Assembly (NCBI GenBank): GCA_023614405.1
Contig: CM042684.1
Span: forward strand, 533,308,682-533,372,681
Reading direction: 5' to 3'
DNA from: Avena insularis
Lineage: Eukaryota > Streptophyta > Magnoliopsida > Poales > Poaceae
Length of the DNA stretch: 64,000 bases
The first letter of the stretch is position 1. Every line of letters begins with the position of its first letter. The notes beneath the pieces are model-generated. The model had not been told where the DNA came from and did no database searches. It saw only the letters and a list, made by a program, of their open reading frames with translations. The position numbers and the translations under genes were made by a program. Of the stretch, positions 1-11,599 are shown one piece after another.

Positions 1-420
1 GACAGGAAGCTGAAGATGCGGGTAGAGCAGGAGGTGGAGGCGCAGCACATGTTCATGGAGCCTATGAAGCTCTATAAACTTCGCCATCTCCTCCGCCTCA
101 ATCTCCTTCCTCCGCCTTCCCTCTTCATCCAGCCGCCTCTGCCTCTCATCTTCACCCGATGAGGCAGAACGCGCTCCTCGACGAGAAGGACCGGGCCTGT
201 CCCTCGAACGCGCTCCTCGACGACGAGGAGCAGGGGACCTCCCGGTGCTCTCCGTCGATAACTCGCTGGACTGCGACATCCTTCACCTCCTCCCACCGCC
301 GCCGCACGCCGCCGCCGCCACGGAACCCTAAATCGTCTACGAGCAGAGGAAGGGAGAGGAAGGGAGCAGAGGAAGGGAGTTGGGTTTCCACTCTCGCCGA
401 AAATTGAGACAGGAGGTTTT
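1..420. other. GC-rich stretch, no supported gene
   Basis: This segment has short overlapping open frames on both strands, including a 79-codon minus frame at 152-391. None shows a recognisable domain, and CGC/CTC-rich composition alone keeps such frames open. It could be the 5' part of a repeated element or of a gene lying to the left. I do not recognise it. Confidence 0.3.
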
Positions 421-830
421 CTAAAAAAATCCAGCTCGAGCTGACTTGGCTGATCTGAGCGCTAGACGTGCCACGTGGCCGTTTGTGATTGGCTGTGGGG
501 GTATTTGCACATATAATACAAGTTGGTGTACCACTTGACCCCAGTTTGCAAGTTTTTGGGTGTTTTTGTACCTAGTGGACAACTATTTGTATGTCCCATG
601 CAATTAGCTCTTATATTTGTGAAGCGGAGGGAGTAGGTCGAATTTTAGGGAAAAAAGATACCATTAAATTTTTTTCTGGCTTATTATCCCGTGTTGCGAG
701 TGAGATTGGCCAGGAGACACGCGCAACTTTATGAACCGTTATTTTATTTTATTTTAAAATTAATTGTCAAAAAAAATAAGTACAAACTGCTGTCAGTTTC
801 CAGTTCGAGTCGGTTTGTCCGTCCGCCGTT
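421..830. other. AT-rich upstream region with a possible MITE remnant
   Basis: No coding signal is seen. A short match to the Stowaway terminus (gcggagggagta) lies near 625-636, without a visible partner end. The 3' part is the immediate upstream region of the CAF1-like gene. Confidence 0.3.
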
Positions 831-832
831 AT

Positions 833-841
833 TATATATAA
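833..841 (+). promoter_or_regulatory. Candidate TATA box of the CAF1-like gene
   Basis: TATATATAA lies about 80 bp upstream of the ATG at 923, a plausible plant TATA-to-start distance. The assignment rests on motif and spacing only. Confidence 0.45.
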
Positions 842-922
842 TCTGATCGCTGAAGACATCGATCCCAATCAGTCCGCGAGGATCAAAGGAATTTTCTTTT
901 GCGAAGAAGAAGGGCATCGACC

Positions 923-1755
923 ATGTCACCGCCTCCGCCGCCGCATGGTGAATACGTCCGCGGAGGCAGGACCGTTCGGGTGGTCGACGTGTGGGCACAG
1001 AACGAGGCGGCGGAGCTCGCCCGCATCACCCGCCTCGCCCGGCGCTTCAAGGTCGCGGCGGTGACCACGTCCATCGACCTGCCGCCGCTGCCTCCGTCGC
1101 TCACCGCACCCTGGACGACAGCTACGAGGCCGTCCGCGCCGCCGTGGATCGCGTCCGCTCGACGCAGCTAGGCCTGGTCCTCGTCAGCTCCGGCGACGGC
1201 GATCTGCCCCCGGCCGGCCGCGTGTGGCGGTTCCACCTCGGGGAGGAGCCCGGGGAGGCCGACCCGCGGCGGCTGTGCGAGGCCCTGTGGAGCTACACCC
1301 GCGCCTGCATGCCACACGACGTGTGCGCGACGCTGGACGGCGCGGCCGACGTGGCGTACCTGGTGAGGCACCTCGACGGCGGCGCCCTGCCGGCCCGGCG
1401 CGAGGCGTTCCTGCAGCGGTGCACCGTCCTGTTCCCGCACCTGTACGACCTCAAGGTGATTGCGGAGTGGCGCGCGGTGGAGGGCCGGGATCCACCGCTC
1501 GCGGGCGCCGGCGCCGGAGGGGTGGACGCGTTCCGCCGGTTCCTGGAGCTGGTACGGAAGTGGAAGTACGGGAGCTGGCCCTGTGGGTACAACGCGTTTA
1601 TGTACGGTCTCGGCGCCGCCGACGACGTAGATCTCGTCCACTACAAGAGAATAAGTGCAGAGTTCGACGAGCAAAGGAGGCGACTCAAGGAGTACCTTCT
1701 TCAGCACAACGACGAGGAATACGTCACGCAAAGGCTGCTTCCCGTGATAATGTGA
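923..1755 (+). pseudogene. CAF1-like (CCR4-NOT deadenylase subunit) gene, frame-shifted and lacking catalytic residues
   Basis: The product resembles CAF1/POP2/CNOT7, the DEDD ribonuclease of the CCR4-NOT complex that shortens mRNA poly(A) tails. The first part starts at ATG 923 and reads VRVVDVWAQNEAAELARI, matching the N-terminal helix of CAF1. From about 1085-1115 the similarity moves to another frame, where LGLVLVSSGDGDLP and FPHLYDLKVI match the conserved LGLTF..DGNLP and FPxxYDxK blocks, ending at TGA 1753-1755. One frameshift therefore separates the two parts. The first catalytic motif (DTEFPG in active enzymes) reads SIDLPP, so the metal-binding Asp and Glu are changed, and the last catalytic motif (HQAGSDS) is not seen. 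The C-terminal 60 residues are divergent. There are no introns, as is common for CAF1 genes. It could be a grass-specific inactive CAF1 paralogue with a sequencing error, or a pseudogene. Confidence 0.7.
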
Positions 1756-3070
1756 TGTCATGATTTTTCAGTCTGATGATTGATGATGTAAACACCAGGA
1801 ATTCTGTCGAATCATGTGAATTGATCCTCGCTGTGCAGAAAAATCATGCCCAAGCATACTGTAATAACCAGGAAAAAGAGCTTCGCCACATGTAGGCATG
1901 AAATCAAGCAAACAACCTCTATATACTGTACTGTAAATCAATTCAGAGAAGAGAGTTTGGATTACAGTCCATCACAACTACAGGAGTTCTTGTTGACTTC
2001 CAGCACGCAGGCGAGCACAACACATTCCTGCTATGGGGTGCTAGACGGTGTGAGCAGCTTCATTTGCAGACCTGTTAATTTTCTGGAACACCACCTGGGG
2101 AATATGGAGTTGGACAAAGGGGGCGGTCGAGGGGCTCATTTCTTTCCTCTTTCTTCTCTCTCCTAGCTACAGTACCCGAGAGCCTCTTCTGTCGTCCTTC
2201 CTCCAGCGGCGATGCCGTCTGGAGAGTGAGCTGAGGCGAGGTGCCGGCTGTTGTAGTGTACTAGATATTAGGTTGTGTTTTAGGTGTTTTTCCCAAGTGG
2301 AGTATGGGAGTAGAGCTCCAGATCTTGCAGCTTGGATTTGGAGCGGACTCTGTTTTGCTCTCCTCGCAGTGGTGTGCTCCAGTGGCAGCTTCTTGTGAGG
2401 AAGTGGAGCGGGGGGTCTCCGCCAATAAGGCTGTGCTCTCAGGCTACTCTCAGGCGTGTTCGAGCCGTGCCGGGAGGTTGTTGGGCCTTTTCTTCCTGGA
2501 GGTGCTCCAATGGTTCGAGCCAGTGCTGGGGAGAGTTAGGCTGAGTTGCCTAATTCATAAGCTCGTCGGCGACGCTGAGTAGCCTGATTCATAAGCTCGT
2601 CGGCGACTTCTTCGATTTGTGGGACGGTGGATTGCAACCCCTTTACTTTCGGCGAGGTGCCGAGAGGAAGAAGGGTGGAGCGGTTTCGCCGGCTGGTGAA
2701 CTGAGGAAGGCGCAAGGAGCAGTTGGTGCAGATAGATCTTCTCTCGGGAGCTCATCCACGGTGGTCATGGAGGCCATCGGTATTGCTAGCCGACAGCCGG
2801 CTACTCCCAACGTCGAAATCGCAGAGATTTCTCAAACCTCTAGATGGGAAGCCCTTCTGCGACTTCTCGTCGGTGCTCCACGCGATCCTCTCCCCAAATG
2901 GCAGGTTCCCTGGTGGAGAGGATGACAGCCGGCGACATCGTCGTCCTTGCGACGGTGGCCATGGACCTGATCGCTTTTCTTGCATCATCAGTTTGGTTCT
3001 CATATCATTTGGGACTAAGCGCCCACTGGTGGACGGTTTTGCATCATCTCCTGTACCATATGTTGGTTGG
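1756..3070. other. Intergenic, unclassified; moderately GC-rich, possibly a retroelement leader
   Basis: There are several short open frames but no recognised domain. A local direct duplication occurs at about 2551-2608, where two copies of a unit containing attcataagctcgtcggcga sit side by side. From about 2160 the composition resembles leader sequences of plant non-LTR elements, but I found no poly(A) end or target duplication to prove it. Confidence 0.3.
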
Positions 3071-3072
3071 TA

Positions 3073-3241
3073 CTTCCTCCGTTTTAAAATATAAAATGTT
3101 TTAGTTTTGTGAAATGAGTGTATCTAAATCTCTTTTAGTGCGTAGGTTCATCTAGGTTTATAGTGAACCAACGCACTAAAAGAGGTCTAGATAAACTCCT
3201 TTCATAAAGCTAAAACATCTTATATTTTAAAACGGAGGGAC
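3073..3241. mobile_element. Stowaway MITE (Tc1/mariner type)
   Basis: This 169-bp element is a near-perfect hairpin: its start (CTTCCTCCGTTTTAAAATAT) is repeated inverted at its end. It is flanked by the TA duplication expected of Tc1/mariner elements (3071-3072 and 3242-3243). It has no coding capacity. Confidence 0.9.
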
Positions 3242-3291
3242 TACATGCACAACAACGGCCTAAGTTGCGCTAGTTCTTTTGATCTAATGCA

Positions 3292-3434
3292 CTGTTCAAA
3301 ATATAAGATGTTTTAGCTTTGTGAAAAGAATATATCTAGACTTCTTTTAGTGTGTAGTTTTACTCCAAACATATATGAACCTACGCAGTCTAGATATACT
3401 CCTTTTATAAAGTAAAATATCTTATAATTCGAGC
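3292..3434. mobile_element. Degenerate Stowaway MITE
   Basis: Interior arms match the neighbouring Stowaway (aaatataagatgttttagctt; tctagatatactcc), but both termini are eroded and no TA duplication can be assigned. Confidence 0.65.
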
Positions 3435-3485
3435 ATAAATACTAACTCTTGGAGTTGCTAGCATCTACTTGGCCAAAATAGCTAC

Positions 3486-4275
3486 TAACAACGAAAAGCA
3501 TGAAAGATCATAAATAACAAAGACATGATAAAATCAATAATCAATCTGAAATAGCATCTCAATATCCATCGGAACTCCGCAAACACAACATGCAGAATTA
3601 CAAATAGATGATCTTAATCATGAACGGAGCTCACAAGATCTAAACATGAAAACACAAAGAAGGAGAACCAGCCATCTAGCTACTACATGGATCCGTAGTC
3701 CAAGAATGAACTACTCACGCATCACACCGGAGGCTTGCATGGTGATGAAGAAGGCCTCCAGGGTGAATTCCCCTTTCTGGCAGGGTGCCGGAAAGAGCTT
3801 CAGATCCCTCCCGATCTAGGGATGGAGATGACGGCGGCTACATACTCTTTCGTGGATTTTTGATCGGGTACTTAGGGTTTTCGTCCCGAGGGCATCTTAT
3901 AGGCGGAAGGAGAGGCCGAGGGGGTGCCTGGGCTGGCCACACCACCCCCTGGCGCGGCTAGGCCTGGCCCGCACGGCCAGGTGGTGTGGTGGGCCCCTGG
4001 CTCCTCTCCGTCTCGTATTCTGGCATCTGCTGATTTCCGGAAAAATAGGCACTTTGGCTTTTGTCCCGTCCAATTTCGAGAATATTTATTTTCTGACTTT
4101 TCTAGAACTAAAAACAACAGAAAACAGGCAGCTGGCACTGTGGCTTTTGTTAATAGGTTAGTCCAAAAAATATATGAAAAGTACTCCAAAGTTTGGACAA
4201 AACACAAGAAAGTGGATAAAACCAAGCATGGAACATCAAAAATTATATATACATTTGCGATGTATCACTCGCTCA
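3486..4275. repeat. LTR-like relic of a Triticeae Gypsy-type element
   Basis: No gene is seen. The run near 4160-4266 (gtccaaaaaatatatgaaaa, gcatggaacatcaaaaatta, then atgtatca) has the character of a common Triticeae Gypsy LTR. Both ends are unclear, and the open frame at 3872-4225 on the minus strand has no domain. Confidence 0.4.
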
Positions 4276-4950
4276 CCCCATAACAAGATATGTGGTTAGC
4301 GCGATATTTTACGACGCAAGAATGGATGACTGTTGTTGTTATTAATCCTAACTTTCACTGTAAAATAGAATCTCCACCACATGATCTTTTAACCATGTTT
4401 ACATCCATGATTTCATTGCCTAACATTTATTTATTTCATTCCGGAAATAGTATTGTGTTTGAATGAAAGTAATAATAACATTTTAAAAATATTTTCGATC
4501 TTAAGCCAAACGACATGTAAGATTTCACTTGCAACTAGGTTGCAAGATTGACCTCACAAAGGTGGTGTAAGAATAAACTTGCCTGGTAACTGCGAGATAG
4601 TGCAATTCGAAGGTTTTACTTGACCCTAGACCTCATGCCTAGAATTCGCAACATCGTTCGATAAAGACAATGTTTCGGTTGCAAATATGTGATGCTCTAA
4701 TACAATTATATGCAAAGCAAACTCTTCGTGCGCTGTGTTTGAATTTTACTTGTTTAATTTCTTTGTTTTGGTGATTTTCTCCCTTTTTAGGATTTTATTG
4801 TATTTTTTTGATATTTTATTTATTATTGCAATTATCAAGGTAATATCAAGAATTTTACTTTAGATTTTTCAATGCCCGTGCGCTGCTACACATACTCTAT
4901 TTTCTTATTACCATGTATATAAATATATGCATGAAATTTCATGCTGAGAT
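4276..4950. other. AT-rich intergenic sequence, nothing recognised
   Basis: There is no open frame of substance, no inverted terminal repeats and no RNA gene that I can see. Confidence 0.4.
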
Positions 4951-4963
4951 AGACACATGATAT

Positions 4964-6197
4964 GTTTTTTTAAAAGGAGCATATATTAATATCAAAAGAT
5001 ACCAATTACACTCAGCCTCTGCAACAACGCATTGTCCTAGCAGCCATACGGATGTACACAGCCAAAAAAGAAAAAAGAATTACAAAAAATAAAAGTCTCG
5101 CTACAGTGACCCATTCATTGGAACAGCAGTACTACCACCACCAAGACAACACTAGAACTCCAGCTTCTTCAAAAACGACGCCTCCAAGAAAGGAACAGTG
5201 CACAAACAGCATCATTGTCCGATCAAAGATCTTAGGTTTTCATCCTGAAGAAAGTCCACACGCTCAAAACACTGCCTTCAACAAGGTCATTGTCACGCAC
5301 AACCAATTAAAGCTAGATTCTGGGTTTTCACCCTGAAAGATAGAACCGTGAACCTCTCCTGTGCAGCTGCCCCCACTTGCATGTCACTGCTCCAAGTCAC
5401 GAATCACCAAGCCAATTCCTCATCACCACCTAGATTCGAACCACCATTGTCAGTCAACAGATCTTGGTCTCTATGACATTCTTCGTCAGCATCATGGAAC
5501 GAGAACATGCCCCATGATCTTAACGGCTAACAAAGCTTCGAAGCGTACCCTCTGAAACCAAACTGTCAGAGTAAAACATGGATGCACACAACCGAATTTC
5601 ATCCGATCCAGCAATCTCTCGCATGATCGCACTTATGGAGTACGCCGGCGGAGCCTTCCGAAACATATCACAGTAACCAGATCAATATAGAGAAACATCA
5701 CGCGGATATTCGTCTTGGCTTAAGAGGGATCAAGAACCACCACCTTTATTAGGCAGATCGTCGGCCCCCGCGCCGCCGCCCGCCGGCTCCCCATGGGACC
5801 GGCCTCCCAATTCCCCACCAGCTAGGCCGGCAGAGGAGTAGGAAGCAAGGGCCGCCACGACCGCAACCTGGCGCCAAGAGACATGCGGAGATCCTCTGAA
5901 ATCCGAAGATCGGATGCGTGTGCGGGCGCATCTGGGCCAAGGGTCAGGCGACCACACCCACCAACGCTCCACCGGTCATCCCATCGCCGCCGTCCGCCAT
6001 GGCGCCCACCACCTACATCTGCCACGCCGGCGGCAGCCCACACCCCCGGCGACATTGGCCCGTGCCGCACCACCAGCCATGGGAGAGGGATCCCCGCCGT
6101 CACCCTCCTTGGGACGCCTGGGCTTTACCCACTGGCCCCTCTGGCGGTGACGAGAAAGGGGAAGAGGCGGCGGCGGCGCCTAGGGTTAGGTCGGGGC
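4964..6197 (-). mobile_element. Short non-LTR retrotransposon (LINE derivative without ORFs)
   Basis: A 13-bp direct repeat, agacacatgatat, lies exactly at 4951-4963 and 6198-6210. Between them is a 1,234-bp unit that ends on the minus strand in a poly(A) run (+ strand gttttttt at 4964-4971) preceded by ATTAATATATGCTCC, as in plant LINE 3' ends. The opposite end is a GC-rich leader. Together these show target-primed integration of a minus-oriented element. No endonuclease or reverse transcriptase is encoded, so it looks like an internally deleted, non-autonomous copy. Confidence 0.85.
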
Positions 6198-6210
6198 AGA
6201 CACATGATAT

Positions 6211-7430
6211 TTGAAAACCAAACAATTTACTTCTATTTTGATTCCGATCGACCCTTATATAATAATATTTTTATGTAGATGAACGTCAATAGAAAAAATG
6301 TGTCAAAAGAAATATATGTCGATACATTTTAAATTTCTTTGATTTAACCTCTCGATATATGTTAAATTGGATGTATTTATTTCTACTGCGATACATGCAT
6401 AGCTGTAGACAATTGAAATCGTTGAGTGGTGTGCTGAGGTATAAATTCATTTTTTTTTTTGGAGAACCAGGTATAAATTCATTGGTTAGCCCTGCTTTGA
6501 CCTAACGTACCGAGAGAATATCTAGTGATACCACCCCTTACGTGATACCATGATATCACTGTTCAAAATTCAAATTTTATGTTTTAAAAAATTTCGAGAA
6601 AAATATGTGGATGTTCACGAGATTAGATATTCTCTCCTAATATATCCTAGTGCTTCCCAGCTTAGCATTGGATGCTGGAAATCTGCTCATCGTGTACTGC
6701 TATTCAGCTTACTATCAGTGGCGTGCTAATAAAATCAATTTGACAAGGCCGGCCGGCCGCTGGCTCTGGCGCTGCATTAGCCATGGTCCAGTCATTTGCT
6801 TTGTGATTTGCATGTGAGGCTAGACCGTACTGGTTGTGGCTTGACTTCTACTGGTGTCATTAACGATCGGGAGAGGAAACGGATTACTGATGGGCTCCTA
6901 CCGGATTGTGTGGAGATGGGCCAGATTTTGTGGAGCACAGTTTTAGTGATTCATACATTGGCCGACGAAATTTAGTATCACCTTGCTAACAATGACAAGA
7001 GAGGGGTTGAAAACTTATTTAGCGATGGACGAAAATGTATTTACCACCACGAACCATACCTCTAGCAATTTAATAGTATAGATTATTGGAATTCTCTATG
7101 AATATTAAAGTCTAGAAATTAATAATTCCCGCTCAAAAATTCAAAAAAAATAAGTGTTTACAAAAATACCTTTTGAATTTCTTGCATTTTTCTACACACA
7201 AAACTATTTTTATTTTATTTTTCTAAACTTTTATGTGTGACTTATAAATTATTTGGGTTTAAGGGTAAATATGAAATAACCAAAATACCCCTCTACTCTT
7301 GCCTGAAGCCGCTGGAGGCAGAGCTGGTGGCCTACGGTTAGCAGACCTTCCATGGTTGAGACGGATTACAGTGAGGCTGTGAGCATGAGTAGAGGGATGG
7401 GCTCAAAAGGAGAATAATTCGTTTGGAGTG
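6211..7430. other. Intergenic, no gene recognised
   Basis: This AT-rich sequence has only short frames and no clear transposon termini. A palindromic ggccggccggcc run occurs near 6749. Confidence 0.35.
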
Positions 7431-7432
7431 TA

Positions 7433-7484
7433 TCTAGACTGCGTAGTTTCATATATGTTTGGAGTGAAACTACACACCTCTGCG
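7433..7484. mobile_element. Half of a Stowaway MITE fused to an F-box fragment
   Basis: The reverse complement of this piece matches the second arm of the degenerate Stowaway at 3292-3434 (ctccaaacatatatgaa, cgcagtctagata). It stops abruptly where F-box gene sequence starts, so it marks a rearrangement junction. Confidence 0.6.
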
Positions 7485-7932
7485 CCGGCCGGGACCGGAC
7501 CACGCAGCGCTAAGTATACCTGCATGGAGAGCGGATGGGGTCCCCGAATCATGGTGTTCGGGGGTGAATCAGAATACTTCTTCTTCAATGGCACTCTGCA
7601 TTTCACTGCCTATGACTGTGGGGAGGAGACATTCGACTCAGAGGGGAACAGAGTTCTGAAGATCACAGGTTGGGTGGTCACGGTGGACATGGATGCTAAG
7701 ACCCGGAGCACAATTCGGATGCCACATAAAGCATTCTTTTCTTTCATCGGGCAGTCTCAGGGTCGCTTATATGGTTTGAAAATGTATCGTGATGACTGTC
7801 GGCTATCGGTTTGGGTTCTTGAGGATTGTGCTAGTGGACAGTGGATCTTAAGGAACACTGACAGCATTTTGGGACTGTTAGGAAGGCCGCACAGAAATGC
7901 CGGTGAATTCTATAGCTTGGTCGCAATCGAAA
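7485..7932 (+). pseudogene. F-box protein gene fragment (F-box-associated region), copy 1
   Basis: This fragment repeats the 3' half of the F-box copy at 10.6-11.5 kb nearly base for base, starting with ctctgcgccggccgggaccg. Translated, it contains FNGTLHFTAYDCGEETFDSE, KITGWVVTVDMDAKTRS and SVWVLEDCASGQWILRN, the beta-propeller-like associated region found behind the F-box in grass F-box proteins. The F-box itself is absent. It keeps about 76 bases that copy 2 has lost, so neither copy derives simply from the present state of the other. After residues LVAI the similarity ends and unrelated sequence follows. It lies in a 636-base open frame (7428-8063) that runs past the junction by chance. 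It is not expected to make a functional protein. Confidence 0.75.
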
Positions 7933-9480
7933 AAAGAGCTCACCCTCGCCTCCTCGCCACCAGAACCCTACATCCACAACCCCGAAGACCCGTCGGAGAA
8001 ATAGACTTAGATCTAATCCCCAAACCACTCTCCACCACCATAGCCATATTCCACCACTTGTAATAGTAGATCTCATCTTCGATTGGCGACATTGTAAGAC
8101 TATTTGCTATCAAACTCATGATTCCCATTGCAATGTTTATGATCTTTGATTTTATCTCTATGTGTGAGTAATCCTCCTTGGGCTAAGGGCTTCGGCCTAG
8201 CCATGTAGCTTTTTGCATGTTATTTATCATAGATAGGATCATGTATTAGTTTGTATGATATGATGATTATTGTATCCTCTCTTGCCTCAATCCAAGGACT
8301 TGGCAGGTACCCAAGACTTCAAGGATTGAGCCAGGTATAGGGAGTATAAGTAATGACCAATCTGCAGGTTAGGAACCCCAGTGACAGAAGGGGTAGTACG
8401 GCTGTATGTGAGGGATTTACTTAGGATTAACGGTGATGTCACTATGCATATCATCAGTTCTCTTTCTTCTATGGATGAGACTAGTAGGTTATTGCTATAA
8501 GCGGTTGCGAAGGCAATAGCAATTATGGATGCACTGCCCACATATAATTTATCTTGCTCTAACAATTACATACATACTTTATTATTATCTTTTATTTCCA
8601 TCAGATATTTTGCACAGCTACAGGTGAAACCGAAAGCCCTAGGCCCTCTCTCTCTCTCCATCATCGACAACAACAAAAGACAGCAAACTATTGGTCCGAT
8701 AAAAACACAAAAGGAATCCTAGAACTCCTGAAGGTCCGTTAAAGTAACTTCACTACGCTTTCTGCTTCCCGGTGATTAGATAAAACTAGGTCTACTAGGG
8801 AAAATGAGCTATACTACATCCGTAATCCGGTTCGAAGGTATCATTACTCACTATCCCGGGAAAGGATTATGACCGCAGCGTGGAAAGGAACTCCACAAAA
8901 GTTCAGACAACCCGTGAAGACTGACAACTTTAGAATTTATGAAAATCTAAAATTTATCTTTTCTAAAAACCGTTTTTGAAAACATGCACAAGTCTTGGAT
9001 GTCTGATCAACGACTTTCAGTAGAGCATCAAGCAAACAATATAGAACTTGCTGAGTACGTTCCTACTTAATCTATCCTCATAAACCCTTGCTTAGTTTTG
9101 TGAGAAGATATGAAGACCAACACGGAGAGTAGAATCAACATCAGGGTATTAGATTAATAGAAATAAGGTAGAATGTAGATATGATCCGCCAATGCACGCA
9201 TAGGTAGATGAGCTAGCAGCTTCTCCAATAAGTTGACAGCTCTAATGGTTTTAAGCTTAGTATTACCATTGATTAGGAAGTTATTCCTTCCGTACTTGAA
9301 TTTCCATCGCGTTGTGAATCCTTACGGACCGAGGAGGATCTCGAAGCTTTTGTACACTTTTAGCTCTTGGTATGAATAAATAAAGCAATTGGACCCGCAA
9401 TGTATTTGTTGTACCACTCTGAGGGATGTAATATTTACGTATGAGGACTTCTGTGAGTGTCATGTCAATAACTTGTACAA
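7933..9480. other. Intergenic, unclassified repeat-like sequence
   Basis: No domain-bearing frame is seen. The sequence resembles non-coding parts of an LTR retroelement (short pyrimidine runs, AT-rich), but I found no matching LTR ends, primer site or coding region. Confidence 0.3.
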
Positions 9481-9499
9481 TACAACATGCAGTGGTGTA

Positions 9500-9900
9500 C
9501 TGGGTCACTGCTCACCGCCCTCCCGCACCGTTGGAACCCTAAGCCGCCATCCCAAGCTTCCTCTAAGCACCCTTGCAACCGCCAGAAATCTAAGACCCTA
9601 ACCCTAAGTTTGCTTACTCGCCTCCGCCGGCGACCCCGCGGCCAGCCGCGTCATCCCCGTCTCTGGGGAGGTCCCGACCGGCCAACCATCCCTCTAAGCC
9701 CCTCGAACCCGCATCCTAATCCCTAAGTTTGCTCCCTCGTCTCGGCCATCCCTCCAAGCCCCCTGAACCCGTACCCTAAGCCATAAGTTTGCTTCCTTGC
9801 CTCTGTCGGTGACGTTGCGGCCATTCGTGTCGTCCTCATCTTCGGTGAGGTTGGTTGCATCCTCGTCTCCTCCGAGTGTCGTCGTCTTCATCATCTCCGG
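9500..9900. repeat. Imperfect GC-rich tandem repeat
   Basis: The phrase c[ct]ataagtttgct / ccctaagtttgct recurs near 9603, 9723 and 9781, followed by related text (gcctccgccggcgacc... and gcctctgtcggtgacg...). The larger repeat distance is about 178 bp. It may be a fragment of a retroelement leader. Open frames here have no domain. Confidence 0.45.
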
Positions 9901-10560
9901 CTACCCTATCGCCACAGCAGCACTATTGGGCCCGACCCGAGAAGCAACAGGCTCGTAGGGAAGGTGCGTGACACGGGTGAGCCACGTTAGGCGGCATTTA
10001 GCATTTGTTGGGCGAACTGGCACGCTGCACTCGGTATGTTTGACCCGTGTGGGGCGGTTCGGCACAGTTGATAGATTTTTGTCCCTTTAGGCAAAATAGC
10101 TCGAAAAATTCAGAAAAAAAAAATTGATGCAAAATGCCATATGGATAAAAAGTGAGCTTACTAGTTTGTAACTGCACAAAGTTGTGTCACCGAGGGCAAA
10201 ATTGTAAATATATGGAGATATTTTTTTGGATAAAAAAAGCTTTGGAGATACACGTCCGTGTGCCCTAGAATTGGATTGGATTTATGTGTGCACGCGTAGG
10301 AATAAAAATTCAAAGTACATCTCCCTTCCGGCAGCTCGCCTAAGCCGTCGCCGTACGCGCCGCTGGCTGGCCGCCGTCCCGTTGGTAGGCCACCATTCTC
10401 GTTGCGCTTGAGGTTTGAGGTTTGCTACCCTCCTCTCTCGTTCTAACCACCGGCCCGAGGAATTGCACTGGGAATGTGGAGTACGACATCGATCCCCATT
10501 CCCAGCCCTAGCTAAACGAGCTACCTCTAAAATCTGCAGCAGCAGGCCGGCTGGGCGGGC
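9901..10560. other. Upstream region of F-box copy 2, no gene recognised
   Basis: Mixed composition. No TATA box or element terminus was assigned with confidence. Confidence 0.3.
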
Positions 10561-10565
10561 ACGGG

Positions 10566-11484
10566 ATGGAGAAAAGGAAGAAGAAGGAGGAGGAGGAGGG
10601 GCAGGCGGTCTGGGCGAGCGTCCCGAGCGACCTCCTCCCCGAGATCCTGTTGCGGGTGCCCTACCGATCTCTGTGCAGCTTCAAGTGCGTGTCCAGGGCG
10701 TGGCGCGCGCTCTGCTCCGACCCGGCCGTCCGGAAGAGGTCGCCCCAGACGATCTCCGGCTTATTCTGCCAGCACCCCGGCGGCCCCTTAAGCGGCGAGG
10801 GCATCCGTTTCTTCAATCTGTCCGGGAGAAGTCGGCCGATGGTCGACCCTGCTCTCCGCTTCTGGCACGGCTACGACCGAGTCACGCTCCTCAGCTAGCT
10901 GTTGCGGCGGCATTCTCCTCTGCGCCGGCCGGGACCGGACCACGCAGCGCTAGGTATACCTCTGCTGCGGCATTTCACTGCCTATGACTGCGTGCGGGGA
11001 GGAGACATTCGACTCGGAGGGGAACAGAGTTCTGAAGATCACAGGTTGGGTGGTCACGGTGGACATGGACGCTAAGACCTGGAGCACAATTCGGATGCCA
11101 CATAAAGCATTCTTTTCTTTCATCGGGCAGTCTCAGGGTCGCTTATACGGTTTGAAAATGTACCGTGATGACTGCCGGCTATCGGTTTGGGTTCTTGAGG
11201 ATTCTGCTAGTGGACAGTGGATCTTAAGGAACACAGACATCATTTTGGGACTGTTAGGAAGGCCGCACAGAAATGCCGGTGAATTCTATACCTTGGTCGC
11301 GATTCATCCGGAATTTAACTTGGTTTTCCTTATCGGTGGCGATGGACTGGACAGGAAACTTATGTCGTATGACATGGATAATCAGAAACTACATGTCATC
11401 TACACTCTTGAAGAATACGATAAGCTCACTTTTTGGCCCTACATTCCGTGTTTTGAGGAACGGCCGTCAGGTAGTGCTCGGTAA
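10566..11484 (+). pseudogene. F-box protein gene, copy 2, with frameshift and internal deletion
   Basis: F-box proteins bring substrates to SCF ubiquitin ligases through SKP1. ATG 10566 opens a frame with a Lys/Glu-rich start and a clear F-box at residues 16-60 (WASVPSDLLPEILLRVPYRS, CVSRAWRALCSDP). The frame stops at 10896-10898. One base over, it continues as SCCGGILLCAGRDRTTQR and stops again at the tag near 10952, so there is a one-base frameshift near 10890 followed by a deletion of about 76 bases relative to copy 1. The associated domain then resumes at 10984-11484 (FSFIGQSQGRLYG, SVWVLEDSASGQW, LHVIYTLEEYDKL). Homology with the inverted copy 3 continues past the stop into 3' flank (caggccagatcttctagttt near 11563). 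Intact members of this family run about 350-400 residues. Confidence 0.8.
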
Positions 11485-11599
11485 ACGTTGGAGCGGCTTC
11501 ATTTTTTTTAACCAAGTCGGCGTGGCTAGCTCCAGTGCCATCAAGGAAATCAGCTGTTGGGTCAGGCCAGATCTTCTAGTTTATGGTTGCGGATTACAG

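Noticed and set aside
1168..1763. Minus 197-codon frame and plus 179-codon frame over the CAF1-like gene
   Set aside because: Shadows of the real frame; only the CAF1 frames match a known family.
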